This document shows positions 43,003 through 52,290 of a stretch of 64,000 bases of DNA, one piece after another (position 1 is the first letter of the stretch; every line of letters starts with the position of its first letter). This DNA is from CBDDKS01 sp965230335 (GTDB lineage: Bacteria > Pseudomonadota > Gammaproteobacteria > Enterobacterales > Kangiellaceae), in NCBI GenBank assembly GCA_965230335.1, contig CBDDKS010000006.1:1054001-1118000 (forward strand), written 5' to 3'. The position numbers and the translations under genes are program-made. The notes under the pieces are model-generated. The model had not been told where the DNA came from and searched no databases. It saw nothing but the letters and a program-made list of their open reading frames with translations.

Positions 43003-44964
43003 TTATAATCTACTCATATACCATTGTTGATACATTAAAACATTCCACAATGCATATTGTTCATTTTTTTTTCCTGACTTGTGAGCGGCCCAAATATCTC
43101 TTATAACACTATTTTTAAATTGTCCTGTTTTATTTAATGATTCTTCACTTAATAAATCTTCTGCCCAGTCTTTTAATTCATTTCTAAGCCAATTATGTAT
43201 AGGGACTCCAAAACCAGCTTTTGGTCTATTCATAATTTCATTTGGTACGTAGTTTGAAATTATTTTTCGTAACGGATATTTAGTCAAACCATTATGCATT
43301 TTAAATTCTAGTGGTAATGACCAAGCATATTCATAAACATCATTATCCAAAAATGGTAATCTAGTTTCTAAACTAACAGACATACTAGCTCTATCAACCT
43401 TTGTTAATATATCATTTTGCATATATCCTATTGTATCTTGCCACATCATCTTTTCAGGCAAAGTTAAATTTTTGTAATTAAATATTTCTGTTATATCTGT
43501 TGCGATATCAATAACTTCATTATTTAAAGCTTTTTCAGGCCATATCAAAATTAATTTAGAATATAAATCCACCTCATCTTTAAAATTAATTACTCTAGCA
43601 AATTTATGTAAATTATCACCGACTCTCTTATACTTTTTTAACTTTGTAAAAACATTAGACATATTTTCCATTATTGCATCATAAGTATTAGGAGAAATAG
43701 TAGCAAGACTTTTTCCTAAAAAAACTCTTCCCATCCAAGAAAATTTACCAAATTTTTTAGCTAGTTTAGCACCTAAAATGTAACGATTATAACCACAAAA
43801 CACTTCATCCCCGGCATCACCTGTTAAAGCTACTGACACATGTTTTTTAGCAAACTTCGATACCATTAAAGTTGCTAATTGTGATGAATCTGCAAATGGT
43901 TCATCACAAATATTTGGTATATTAGGTATCAACTCTATCATATCATTAGCTTCTAAATACAATTCGTAATGCTCAGTTCCTAAAATATTAGATATCTGTC
44001 TTGCATGCTTAGCTTCATTATAATTTTGATCATTAAAACCTATCGAAAATGTTTTAATATTCTTATTGGTTTGAGATTGCATTAAAGCAGTTATACATGT
44101 TGAATCGATCCCACCACTTAAAAAAGCTCCTAATGGTACATCTGATATCATGCGTAATTTAACAGCTTTTTTTAAAAGAAATTCAACCTCCTCAATAGAT
44201 TCATTAATATCTTTACACTTATTCTTTTTATCCATTCCATTTTTAACTGTATCAACAACTCTCCAAAACGGTTTTATATTAGAATAGTCCAACTTTTTAT
44301 AGTTTGATAAATTTATTTCTAAGTAATGTCCTGGTAATAACTTAAAAACCTCATTGTAAATTGAAAAAGGTGCAGGGATGTAACTAAATCTAAATAAGGC
44401 ATCTACGGCACTTTCATTTATTGATAAATTTTTTGTCCATATTTCTATTGGTTTTAGCTCTGATGAAAATGCAAAAGAATTTTCATCAGAGAAAATATAT
44501 AATGGCTTTTCACCAAAACGATCACGAACAAAAGTCAACTTATTTTCTTTTCTATCATAAATTGCAAAAGCAAACATTCCATTCAATTGAGGCAATACTT
44601 TTTTTATTCCCCATTCATTTATACTCTCAAGCAACACTTCCGTATCTGAATGACTCCGCCAGTCTATAATCTTATTAGTTCTTTGCACTAAACTTTTTCT
44701 TAATTCATTAAAATTATAAATTTCCCCATTAAAAACTATACAATATCTCCCTGAAGCACTCATCATAGGTTGATTGCCAGATTCACTTAAATCTTGAATT
44801 GATAAACGATTATGCCCCAAATATAATTTTGATTCGCAAAATGATAATACTTTTGAAAAATCTGGTCCTCGACTTTTAATGCTATTTAGCATTTTAGTAG
44901 CCAGCTTAAACGATTGTTCTTTATTTTTATTTCGTAGGTAGTAAAACCCTATTATTCCACACAT
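43003..44964 (-). CDS. Asparagine-synthase-like amidotransferase of the polysaccharide locus
   Basis: From the ATG at 44964 (AAGGGG 5 bases upstream) the 653-residue protein begins MCGIIGFYY, exposing the Cys2 nucleophile of class II glutaminases; the earlier in-frame start would bury it. The glutaminase part has VFNGEIYNFNELR and RDRFGEKPLY. The synthetase part has LGAFLSGGIDSTCITALMQ, LTGDAGDEVFCGYNRY and RPKAGFGVPIHNWLR. In O-antigen loci such enzymes (WbpS type) turn the carboxyl of a uronic acid into an amide, which fits the uronic-acid pathway here. It overlaps the wzy end by 38 bases. Confidence 0.9.
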   Translation of the reverse strand: MCGIIGFYYLRNKNKEQSFKLATKMLNSIKSRGPDFSKVLSFCESKLYLGHNRLSIQDLSESGNQPMMSASGRYCIVFNGEIYNFNELRKSLVQRTNKIIDWRSHSDTEVLLESINEWGIKKVLPQLNGMFAFAIYDRKENKLTFVRDRFGEKPLYIFSDENSFAFSSELKPIEIWTKNLSINESAVDALFRFSYIPAPFSIYNEVFKLLPGHYLEINLSNYKKLDYSNIKPFWRVVDTVKNGMDKKNKCKDINESIEEVEFLLKKAVKLRMISDVPLGAFLSGGIDSTCITALMQSQTNKNIKTFSIGFNDQNYNEAKHARQISNILGTEHYELYLEANDMIELIPNIPNICDEPFADSSQLATLMVSKFAKKHVSVALTGDAGDEVFCGYNRYILGAKLAKKFGKFSWMGRVFLGKSLATISPNTYDAIMENMSNVFTKLKKYKRVGDNLHKFARVINFKDEVDLYSKLILIWPEKALNNEVIDIATDITEIFNYKNLTLPEKMMWQDTIGYMQNDILTKVDRASMSVSLETRLPFLDNDVYEYAWSLPLEFKMHNGLTKYPLRKIISNYVPNEIMNRPKAGFGVPIHNWLRNELKDWAEDLLSEESLNKTGQFKNSVIRDIWAAHKSGKKNEQYALWNVLMYQQWYMSRL

Positions 44965-46099
44965 GGAACCCCTTAACTTTATTAGTAAAAACATGACAAA
45001 CAGCTATTATCATCCAAAATGAAGGATGTCTCACAGTTAAGTGAAAAACAGAAAAAATCAATAATGAAATAATGCAAGTTACTAATAAGTATTCTTTACT
45101 TTTTAGTATGTTAAATATCAAATATATAAAATAGCCTATCAATAAAAATGAGAAAAAACCTATATTAGTTAATAAATCAAAATACATATTGTGTGCTTCA
45201 GAACCATCAAATGGATGATTAATTCCTGAATGCGCGCCTGGTCCAAGTCCAAATACTGGAGAATACAAATATGCTTCGAAAGCATTCATCCATAATGTTA
45301 CTCTAATATCAGCTTGTCCTGCATCGCTATTTAAAAAATTGTAATACTCTATAAAAATTGGAGACATATAAAAAATAAAAATAATTAAAGAAAAAATACC
45401 AAAACAAAGAAAAAAACTTTTTATAATAAAAGAACTTTTATCAAATGAAAATATAATAACAGAAAAAATGAACGAACAAAACCAAGCAATGAACAAACCA
45501 TCACTTAATGTTTTTAATCCAATAAAAAGTATTAATATAATAAAAAATAACTTTTTTACCTTGTCAAAACTTATTCTAAATATCAAAAATGGCAAGAAGG
45601 AAAGTATCATTGCAAGTTGATTTGGATTTTTGGATAAGCCAGAAAATCTGGAAGTTCCATAATAAAAATTACCAGGCATGAAAAATGATAAAAAAAAGTA
45701 TAATATAATAGTGAGAGAAATTGATATTACTATATATTTTAATAATAGTTCTTTATCTATTGAACTCTTTAACATTCTAAAAAATGTAAAAAAAAATATA
45801 CAAGAAAACATGTATGCAATTAAATTATGCAAAAAAGAATCTACTTTAAAAACGCCAAACTTAACGCTAATAAACGTACCTATTAAAAATAGTATTAACA
45901 AAGAAAATATTATAATTAAATCCATTATTTTATAAGTAAGCCTATGTTTAAATGTACTAAATAGCATAAAAAAAAGAATTAATACTTCTCCTATACCAAT
46001 AGGAATAGAATCTAATCTTAGTTTTGAAGATACTGACAATATAAGAGAACAACCTAAGAAAAAACCCATCTTTTTTTCATAAGACATTATTAAACTCAT
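44927..46099 (-). CDS. wzy: O-antigen/capsule polymerase Wzy
   Basis: A 390-residue integral membrane protein with about eleven hydrophobic segments. A long periplasmic loop (about 250-310) contains DIRVTLWMNAFEAYLYSPVF, GLGPGAH and DGSEAHNMYFDLLTNIGF. The R..LW..A......P..G.G.G....H N..L/D pattern is that of the Wzy/O-antigen ligase superfamily. No other polymerase candidate is present, so Wzy is more likely than the ligase WaaL. It overlaps the upstream glycosyltransferase gene by 4 bases. Very AT-rich. Confidence 0.85.
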   Translation of the reverse strand: MSLIMSYEKKMGFFLGCSLILSVSSKLRLDSIPIGIGEVLILFFMLFSTFKHRLTYKIMDLIIIFSLLILFLIGTFISVKFGVFKVDSFLHNLIAYMFSCIFFFTFFRMLKSSIDKELLLKYIVISISLTIILYFFLSFFMPGNFYYGTSRFSGLSKNPNQLAMILSFLPFLIFRISFDKVKKLFFIILILFIGLKTLSDGLFIAWFCSFIFSVIIFSFDKSSFIIKSFFLCFGIFSLIIFIFYMSPIFIEYYNFLNSDAGQADIRVTLWMNAFEAYLYSPVFGLGPGAHSGINHPFDGSEAHNMYFDLLTNIGFFSFLLIGYFIYLIFNILKSKEYLLVTCIISLLIFSVFHLTVRHPSFWMIIAVCHVFTNKVKGFHVWNNRVLLPTK

Positions 46100-47328
46100 A
46101 ACGACAAAAGTAGTTCAATTAAATTTATTACTTGATTCTTCCTATTATACTGAGAAATAAATTTCTCATTTGGTAGCGTTTTTTCTAACTGATCTCCTAC
46201 TAATTTTTCTATAAAATACAAAGCATCTTGTTCAGTTAAAATATTTGCTACTAAAAGTCCACTATTTGTCAACAATTTATACAACTCCGAATTGTTATGT
46301 AAACCTATAGATAATATGGGTTTCTGCAAAGCAAGTAATTCAAATATTTTTCCAGTTAGCACGCCTGCAGATTCTGGTTTTGGATTTTCTATTATTACTG
46401 CATAATCACTAGTTTTTATTGCAGCCATTACTTCTTTTCTAGAAACATAACCATGCAACTTAACACAATTTAACGGAGTCTCATTTTTAATAAAATCAAC
46501 TCCATTTTCATTAACTCCAAATATATTAAATACTAATTTATCTTCAAGACCTTTAAGAGCTTTAATGAAACATGTTGGATCTCGATAACCTTGATAAAGG
46601 GAGCCTGCATATGTGATATTTATTTTATTAATATCAATTTTTTTTGATAATTTTATGTTATTATAATCATCTAAATCATAACCATTTTCAATAGTAAGCG
46701 TTTTTCCTTTATAATCTTCTTTTAATATTTTTTCTAACGGCTTAGAAACTGTTGTTGCAGCATTAACATACGGAAAAATAATTTTTTTTTCAATTATTTT
46801 CTGTAATAGAGAAAAAGGAAAAACTGGCTTATTTATATGGTTTCCAGACCACAAATCTCTATAGTCTGAAACCCATTTTAATTGATATTTTTTTGCAATA
46901 TATCGAGCAATGAAAATAGATGACGGTGGGTCAAATGAACTAATCATATAGTCATAATCGTTTTTTTTGAATTCTTTTTTAATAAAGCGTTTAGCATTAA
47001 AATACCAACCTATACGCTGGTCAGCTAAAGGTCCAATATATTTCTTTACTTTCCTAAGAAATCCTCTACTATCAGAAGATTTAATCAAATTATTATTTTT
47101 TAATTTTTTATTGTTTAAAGTTTCTTTTCTAAAGTCAATTTCAATAATTTTTATATTTTTAGTAAAATCGATTTGAAAATCTAAATTTCCATCTAATCTT
47201 GACTTTTTAGCTGTCAAAACTGTTATATTATATCCTTGTTTTTCAAGATATTTTGCCCAATGATATGGCCTATAGGATCCAATAACATTAACCGGAGGAA
47301 ACCAATAAGATATGATTAATATATTCAT
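46096..47328 (-). CDS. GT4-like glycosyltransferase
   Basis: I start it at the ATG at 47328 (MNILIISYWFPPVNVIGSYR, 410 residues), since the ATG at 47352 lies inside the upstream epimerase gene. The N-terminal domain has the opening common in GT4 enzymes of the WbuB type (ISYWFPP...G..R). Later motifs include WVSDYRDLWSGN, ENGYDLDDY, ITYAGSLYQGYRDP and AGVLTGKIFELLALQKPIL with the carboxylate-binding Glu. It probably adds an internal sugar of the repeat unit; donor unknown. Confidence 0.88.
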   Translation of the reverse strand: MNILIISYWFPPVNVIGSYRPYHWAKYLEKQGYNITVLTAKKSRLDGNLDFQIDFTKNIKIIEIDFRKETLNNKKLKNNNLIKSSDSRGFLRKVKKYIGPLADQRIGWYFNAKRFIKKEFKKNDYDYMISSFDPPSSIFIARYIAKKYQLKWVSDYRDLWSGNHINKPVFPFSLLQKIIEKKIIFPYVNAATTVSKPLEKILKEDYKGKTLTIENGYDLDDYNNIKLSKKIDINKINITYAGSLYQGYRDPTCFIKALKGLEDKLVFNIFGVNENGVDFIKNETPLNCVKLHGYVSRKEVMAAIKTSDYAVIIENPKPESAGVLTGKIFELLALQKPILSIGLHNNSELYKLLTNSGLLVANILTEQDALYFIEKLVGDQLEKTLPNEKFISQYNRKNQVINLIELLLSL

Positions 47329-47329
47329 A

Positions 47330-48418
47330 TTACAAGCGCGAGATAACTTCAACTATTTTTTCTGCTGACTTACCTTCCCCATATAATGAACTTTCAGAAA
47401 AGAGATTTTTATCCGTAGATGAGGCAAGTTTTACTTTATTTAAAATTTCCACAATATCGATGTTTACAAGAGTATTTACTCCAATATCAATTAATTCTTT
47501 CCATTCAGTTTGCTCTCTTAATGTAATACAAGGTTTGTTAAAAAAATATGCTTCTTTTTGTAATCCGCCACTGTCAGTTAATACTAAACTACAGTGTTGT
47601 AGCAACCAAATCATCTCAAAATAACTAACAGGTGGTAGCACTTTTGCTTTTAAGTTCAATCCTGTATTTTCTATCACTTTTTTGGTTCTAGGATGCAACG
47701 GATAAACCACATCCATTTCTTCTGATAATTTATTTAGACTATTAACAATCTCAGTTAACTTAGTTAAATTATCAGTATTTTCTGCCCTATGTATTGTTAC
47801 TAAAACAAAAGAATTAGATATATTGATTAAAGATGCTGGTTTAGTACTTCTATTTGAATAATATCTAGCAGCATCATACATAACATCTCCAACATTAATA
47901 ACAGATACTGTTTTTTTTGAAAAACCTTCATTTTTTAAATTCTCTACTGCAATTTTGGTTGGACAAAACAATATTGAACTCATTTGATCTGTTAAAACCC
48001 TGTTAATTTCTTCAGGCATTTTCATGTTAAAGCTTCTTAGTCCAGCTTCAACATGCATTATTGGAATATGAAGTTTAGCTGCTGCTAAAGCTCCAGCTAA
48101 AGTTGAGTTAGTATCTCCATAAACTAAAACATAATCTGGTTTTTCTTTCAATAGCACACTTTCAATTTTTTCCAACTGCCTTCCTGTCATCGTTCCATGA
48201 TTACCACCTCCAATACCCAAAGTATAAACTGGTTTGGGTATATCCATTTCAGTAAAAAAAATATCACTCATATTTGTATCATAATGTTGACCTGTATGTA
48301 TTATTATTTCATTTATAATCTTGTTTTTATTTAAAACGTTATATTTTTTAATTGCACGACTAACTGTCGCAGCTTTTATAAATTGAGGTCTTGCACCGAC
48401 CACAGTTATTATTTTCAT
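47330..48418 (-). CDS. wbpI: UDP-sugar 2-epimerase, WbpI/WecB type
   Basis: A 362-residue non-hydrolysing UDP-HexNAc 2-epimerase: VVGARPQFIKA, HTGQHYD, GDTNSTLAGALAAAKL, HVEAGLRSFNMKMPEEINR, TIHRAENTD, LHPRTKK and TDSGGLQKEAYF. GGGNHGTMTGRQLEKIE and CITLREQTEW match WbpI, which epimerises UDP-GlcNAc3NAcA to UDP-ManNAc3NAcA, more than WecB. Companion genes of the WbpB, WbpE and WbpD types lie in the same operon and make that substrate. It overlaps the upstream deacetylase-like gene by 4 bases. Confidence 0.9.
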   Translation of the reverse strand: MKIITVVGARPQFIKAATVSRAIKKYNVLNKNKIINEIIIHTGQHYDTNMSDIFFTEMDIPKPVYTLGIGGGNHGTMTGRQLEKIESVLLKEKPDYVLVYGDTNSTLAGALAAAKLHIPIMHVEAGLRSFNMKMPEEINRVLTDQMSSILFCPTKIAVENLKNEGFSKKTVSVINVGDVMYDAARYYSNRSTKPASLINISNSFVLVTIHRAENTDNLTKLTEIVNSLNKLSEEMDVVYPLHPRTKKVIENTGLNLKAKVLPPVSYFEMIWLLQHCSLVLTDSGGLQKEAYFFNKPCITLREQTEWKELIDIGVNTLVNIDIVEILNKVKLASSTDKNLFSESSLYGEGKSAEKIVEVISRL

Positions 48419-49773
48419 TGTATTAACTCTTTATAAAAATTTTTATCATTAATAGTTAGTAGGTGACTGTTATGCCATAATAAAGTATATATTCCATGGT
48501 ATTTTTCTGTTTTATTTTTAAATTGTAGAAAACGCCTGAAAGCTTGTTTAGAATACCCTAAACCTTCATACCTATCTGAAATAACTGTACATTCCATATT
48601 TATTAAGGGTATTTGTTTTAAATTAAGCTTTTCTCTATTTTTCAAACTATACATGCTAAACTCTTTACTTGTTCCACATCGAAAGCCAGAAATATCAGCA
48701 AAATTTAAAGTGGAATCATAATCACATCCACAAGATTCATATAGAAGAGGAGTATCCATAATATCCCATCGTAAAAAATGCATTCTTCCACCAATAATTT
48801 TCTGGTTTATACCGGTTTTTTTTAATGCTTCTTTTAATATATTAAAAGAGTCAGTAAATTTTTTTTTATCTTTAAAACAATTATAACCTGGATGCAAACC
48901 AATTTCATGCCCTCTCATATGAATATCATATAGTAACTCCTTAATTTCATCCGATAAAAAGTCAAAATTAGTGTCTAAATGAGATGTTTTGAGAGTAATA
49001 AAGTAGAAAGCAACTTTGTTACCAAGCTTTTCATTAGTATCCATAATCCAATCTATCGCATCTCGATAAACATCTTTCTGCTTAATTTTTAAAATATAAA
49101 ATATAAAATACTTCCAATTCATAAAAGCACTTATAATATTTTTTCTTTTAACTATATCTGCAGCAGATTTTAATAGCGTTTTCTTTAATGAACGTCTAAT
49201 AGGGTCAAATGGCCAATCAAGATCACAAGTGATAAACTTCTTATGTTTAAGTTTAACTCTACTTAAAGACGCATCTAGATAAACACACATATTCCATAAC
49301 ATTTCAACGTATTCATCAACAATAGGCCTATCAAGAAAATCATATTTAAATGCAACTGACGATTTTGCAGAAAATCGTCCATGACAATCTTTATCTTTAA
49401 TAATAACCTCTTCCATTCTTGAAAGCATAAAAAAACATGTATCGAAAACAGCTAATCTACAATCAACTTTAAATTCAGATATATCTATTGAAGAATCACC
49501 AAATAAAACTGGAATATCCTTTTCTATTAAGAATTGATTTATTGTGTAAGTAACTTGAGGTAAATTGGATTCAATCAAATACTTTTCATTGTCACTATCT
49601 AAAAATTCACTGGAAATACTAATTTTTTTTCCATTATCAAATTTAATGAGAAACCCCTCACAGCCCTCATCTATTAACAACTTATACTTAACGCTTAGAA
49701 ATTCGGAAAAAACAACATCAATTATATATTTTTTTTCCTTCAAAAGCCTTGAAGAACAAGTTATTAAAAACAC
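48415..49773 (-). CDS. Polysaccharide-deacetylase-like protein
   Basis: A 452-residue protein. An N-terminal region of about 190 residues has no motif I know. It is followed by an NodB-like domain with FITCDLDWPFDP (metal Asp), MRGHEIGLHPGYN (the two metal His), RMHFLRWD and a final LLWHNSHLL. These keep the metal ligands of carbohydrate esterase family 4. No signal peptide is visible, so action on a cytoplasmic lipid-linked or nucleotide sugar is more likely than on exported polymer. It overlaps the epimerase by 4 bases and abuts the FemAB-like gene. Confidence 0.8.
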   Translation of the reverse strand: MFLITCSSRLLKEKKYIIDVVFSEFLSVKYKLLIDEGCEGFLIKFDNGKKISISSEFLDSDNEKYLIESNLPQVTYTINQFLIEKDIPVLFGDSSIDISEFKVDCRLAVFDTCFFMLSRMEEVIIKDKDCHGRFSAKSSVAFKYDFLDRPIVDEYVEMLWNMCVYLDASLSRVKLKHKKFITCDLDWPFDPIRRSLKKTLLKSAADIVKRKNIISAFMNWKYFIFYILKIKQKDVYRDAIDWIMDTNEKLGNKVAFYFITLKTSHLDTNFDFLSDEIKELLYDIHMRGHEIGLHPGYNCFKDKKKFTDSFNILKEALKKTGINQKIIGGRMHFLRWDIMDTPLLYESCGCDYDSTLNFADISGFRCGTSKEFSMYSLKNREKLNLKQIPLINMECTVISDRYEGLGYSKQAFRRFLQFKNKTEKYHGIYTLLWHNSHLLTINDKNFYKELIQ

Positions 49774-50729
49774 TATTTTTTAATCCAATTTTTAATCATA
49801 AGAGTAAAATCTATAATCTTAGAGTTGCTTTTTGTAATTGAATGATAAGGCATTTGTATAGCACCAAAAGCTCTAAAAAATTTTTCAACTTGTTCCAGCA
49901 TTGAACCTTCAAAGTCAAAACTTTTTGTTTTATCCAATGAAAACTTTATAGCTTCCCACATACAAAAGCTTGTTGCACCACTATTTCTTAATTCTGGATC
50001 ACCTCCTCCCATAATATAGTAAGTGTTTTCTTTATCCCAAATAATATATACTGCTGCATGATTTTGTCCGGTTTCATCTTCAGCTAAAAACAGTTTACCA
50101 CAATTACGAAATACACAGGCTTTATAAATATTTTTAATTAACTCTTTACTATATGGTAATGATTTATTCTGACGTAAAAAAACTTTTTCATTTAACACTA
50201 TAAATTCATCTATAATTGGATTTTCTTTTAACATAACATTATTTCTTTGGGCTTTTTTTATATCCGTCCTAATATTGCTTTGCAACCCTTCCCAAACTTT
50301 TTCAATAGAACCTGCATTTTCAATTCTATAAGTTACCCGGCTTGTTTGGTTAAATCCATTCCAGTAAAATGGCAACCAATTATTAATCTTATAGTAAAAA
50401 TTCTGATGAAAATATGAATAATTTGGAAGTTGCTTAATAAGTTCTTCAAATAATTGCTTTTGTTTTGATAAGATCTTGCTATATTTACCATTTGTACTTC
50501 TTATCCAAGGACCTAAAGTTTGAGTTAAAGGTGGTTGTTCAATAAAAACCAACCCATATTTTTTTTTGAAATAATAAGGCATTGTTGCAAGAATTTCCCC
50601 TCCTTTTTCAACAATGCATACATCCCAATTTTCGCTTCCACAAACCACATCTAACCACCAATCTTGAGAAAAGATAGGTATACTTTCTTCAGAAAAGCAT
50701 AATTCATGATATTTTTCTTTATTATTCAT
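49773..50729 (-). CDS. FemAB/GNAT-like acyltransferase
   Basis: A 318-residue protein with the double-GNAT layout of the FemAB-like families. The early part has FSQDWWLDVVCG and LATMPYYFKKK. The late part has LFLAEDETGQNHAAVYIIWD, YYIMGGGDPELRNSGATSF and FDFEGSMLEQVEKFFRAFGA. The GG..P...N.GA...L/M...I pattern and the FDFxGS...G motif are characteristic. Members attach acyl or aminoacyl groups to amino sugars. It overlaps the formyltransferase-like gene by 4 bases. Confidence 0.8.
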   Translation of the reverse strand: MNNKEKYHELCFSEESIPIFSQDWWLDVVCGSENWDVCIVEKGGEILATMPYYFKKKYGLVFIEQPPLTQTLGPWIRSTNGKYSKILSKQKQLFEELIKQLPNYSYFHQNFYYKINNWLPFYWNGFNQTSRVTYRIENAGSIEKVWEGLQSNIRTDIKKAQRNNVMLKENPIIDEFIVLNEKVFLRQNKSLPYSKELIKNIYKACVFRNCGKLFLAEDETGQNHAAVYIIWDKENTYYIMGGGDPELRNSGATSFCMWEAIKFSLDKTKSFDFEGSMLEQVEKFFRAFGAIQMPYHSITKSNSKIIDFTLMIKNWIKK

Positions 50730-51700
50730 AATAAATTACAAATCTTTTTAAGTGTATCTTTAATTTGAAAGTTAACAGATAGATAAATCTTTCCATCTCT
50801 ACAAGCCAAGAAATAAGCACCCTCTTCTCTATATATTCTGGATAGTTCATATTTTCTCAAATCAAAATCAGTAATCTTTTCAAATCCTCCAATTGACCAA
50901 CGTTGCCCATGATAAAAAAAACATAATTTCCCTGGTTGTTCAATCACATTTAACCAAGATTCGGTTCCTCTAAGTAAGTTCCAAACTGTTTCAATATCCC
51001 AGGATTTCCACTTTATAATATCCTCATGCTCATGTAAATCTATATTTCTAGCTCGTATTGTAGGACTTAATTTAGGCTGTTTTACTCTATTAACCATCTT
51101 CATTTCAATTAAACTTAGTGCTTTAAAAACTAAATTTTTACCTGTAATGCCAATTAAAATATCTAATCTTTCAGGTGATTTAGTTCCTATAGGAATATGA
51201 ACTCTCTCTTGACAAATAATGTCTCCTGTATCTTCTCCTTTATCAATATAATGAACTGTAACTCCGGGATTTATTTCTTTATCATAATATTGCCAAAAAT
51301 CTGGATTAGGTCCTCGGTATTCGGGTAAATATGATGGATGTAGGTTTATCGCACCATATTTTGGGATAGAAAATACTTCTTCTTTTAATAGTTGAGACAT
51401 ACCACTAACAAAAATAATATCTGGATTGTAACAGTTAATCCAATCAATAAAATCAGAACTATTATCTTTCGTTATGTAAAAGTAAGGAATTTTTACTGTG
51501 TTACAATATAATTTTAAATTATTTGTAGGCAATAAAAAAAATGCTGCCAGCTTTATAAAAAAGCTCTTAACTTTAAATTGCATAGAATTTTTATTACAAT
51601 TTCTGCTTGCACTCTCAGCAATTCCTACTATTTTATGAGATGAGTTAACTAAATGAGGAACTAAACGAGAAATTCCTTGAGTAATAATCAATATTTTCAT
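50726..51700 (-). CDS. Formyltransferase-family enzyme of sugar decoration
   Basis: A 324-residue protein with a formyltransferase core: NPDIIFVSGMSQLL, AINLHPSYLPEYRGPNPDFW and VTVHYIDKGEDTGDII. The Asn, His and Asp of the hydrolase/formyltransferase triad (NLHPS...D.GEDTGDI) are kept, and a C-terminal domain follows. It is too divergent to be methionyl-tRNA formyltransferase. In a polysaccharide operon the likely role is N-formylation of an amino sugar using N10-formyl-tetrahydrofolate. It overlaps both neighbours by 4 bases. Confidence 0.85.
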   Translation of the reverse strand: MKILIITQGISRLVPHLVNSSHKIVGIAESASRNCNKNSMQFKVKSFFIKLAAFFLLPTNNLKLYCNTVKIPYFYITKDNSSDFIDWINCYNPDIIFVSGMSQLLKEEVFSIPKYGAINLHPSYLPEYRGPNPDFWQYYDKEINPGVTVHYIDKGEDTGDIICQERVHIPIGTKSPERLDILIGITGKNLVFKALSLIEMKMVNRVKQPKLSPTIRARNIDLHEHEDIIKWKSWDIETVWNLLRGTESWLNVIEQPGKLCFFYHGQRWSIGGFEKITDFDLRKYELSRIYREEGAYFLACRDGKIYLSVNFQIKDTLKKICNLL

Positions 51701-52290
51701 TTATTTTTTATATATTTATTCTCACAGATATAGCCATAATATTTAAAATCATTTTCTTTTCTTATACATTTATCAGGGTCTAACTTTTTTATCATTTTTG
51801 CAGGATTACCAGCTATCACACAAAAACCATCATTAAAAGATTTAGTTACAACCGAGCCAGCACCAACAATAGTGAAATCACCTAAGACAACATTTGGAAG
51901 AATTATAGAATTCATTCCTAACCAACAATACTTACCAATATCTACACTACCTTTTGTATGAGATGAGATATCATAAATGTTATGATTACCACTAATTATT
52001 CCAACATTAGGTGCAACTATGGTGTAATCTCCTAACTTTATATTCCCAGCCCCCTGTATATAACATCCAGGGGATAAACCTGGCGCAGTTCCAATACCAA
52101 TCTGTATATTGTTTACTCCAGATACAATGCTTGAATGGTGTACTGGCCAATAGGCATTTCTGTTGATACCTATTACTTTTTGAATAAAAAGCTGCTTTAT
52201 AGTGATGGGGGCTGCAGTTCCAAAAGTATGATAAACGGGTGGATACACATACTTAAAAAATAGTAAATAAATTTTTTTAAAAGTTAACAT
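51697..52290 (-). CDS. Left-handed beta-helix acetyltransferase
   Basis: A 197-residue hexapeptide-repeat protein: IKLGDYTIVAPNVGIISGNH, DIGKYCWLGMNSIILPNV, VLGDFTIVGAGSVVTKS and the CoA-binding end VIAGNPAKMIKK. The catalytic His would be in SGNHNIYD. It belongs to the maltose/galactoside acetyltransferase-like group often found in O-antigen operons and probably O- or N-acetylates a sugar of the repeat. It overlaps the formyltransferase gene by 4 bases and directly follows wzx. Confidence 0.88.
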   Translation of the reverse strand: MLTFKKIYLLFFKYVYPPVYHTFGTAAPITIKQLFIQKVIGINRNAYWPVHHSSIVSGVNNIQIGIGTAPGLSPGCYIQGAGNIKLGDYTIVAPNVGIISGNHNIYDISSHTKGSVDIGKYCWLGMNSIILPNVVLGDFTIVGAGSVVTKSFNDGFCVIAGNPAKMIKKLDPDKCIRKENDFKYYGYICENKYIKNK

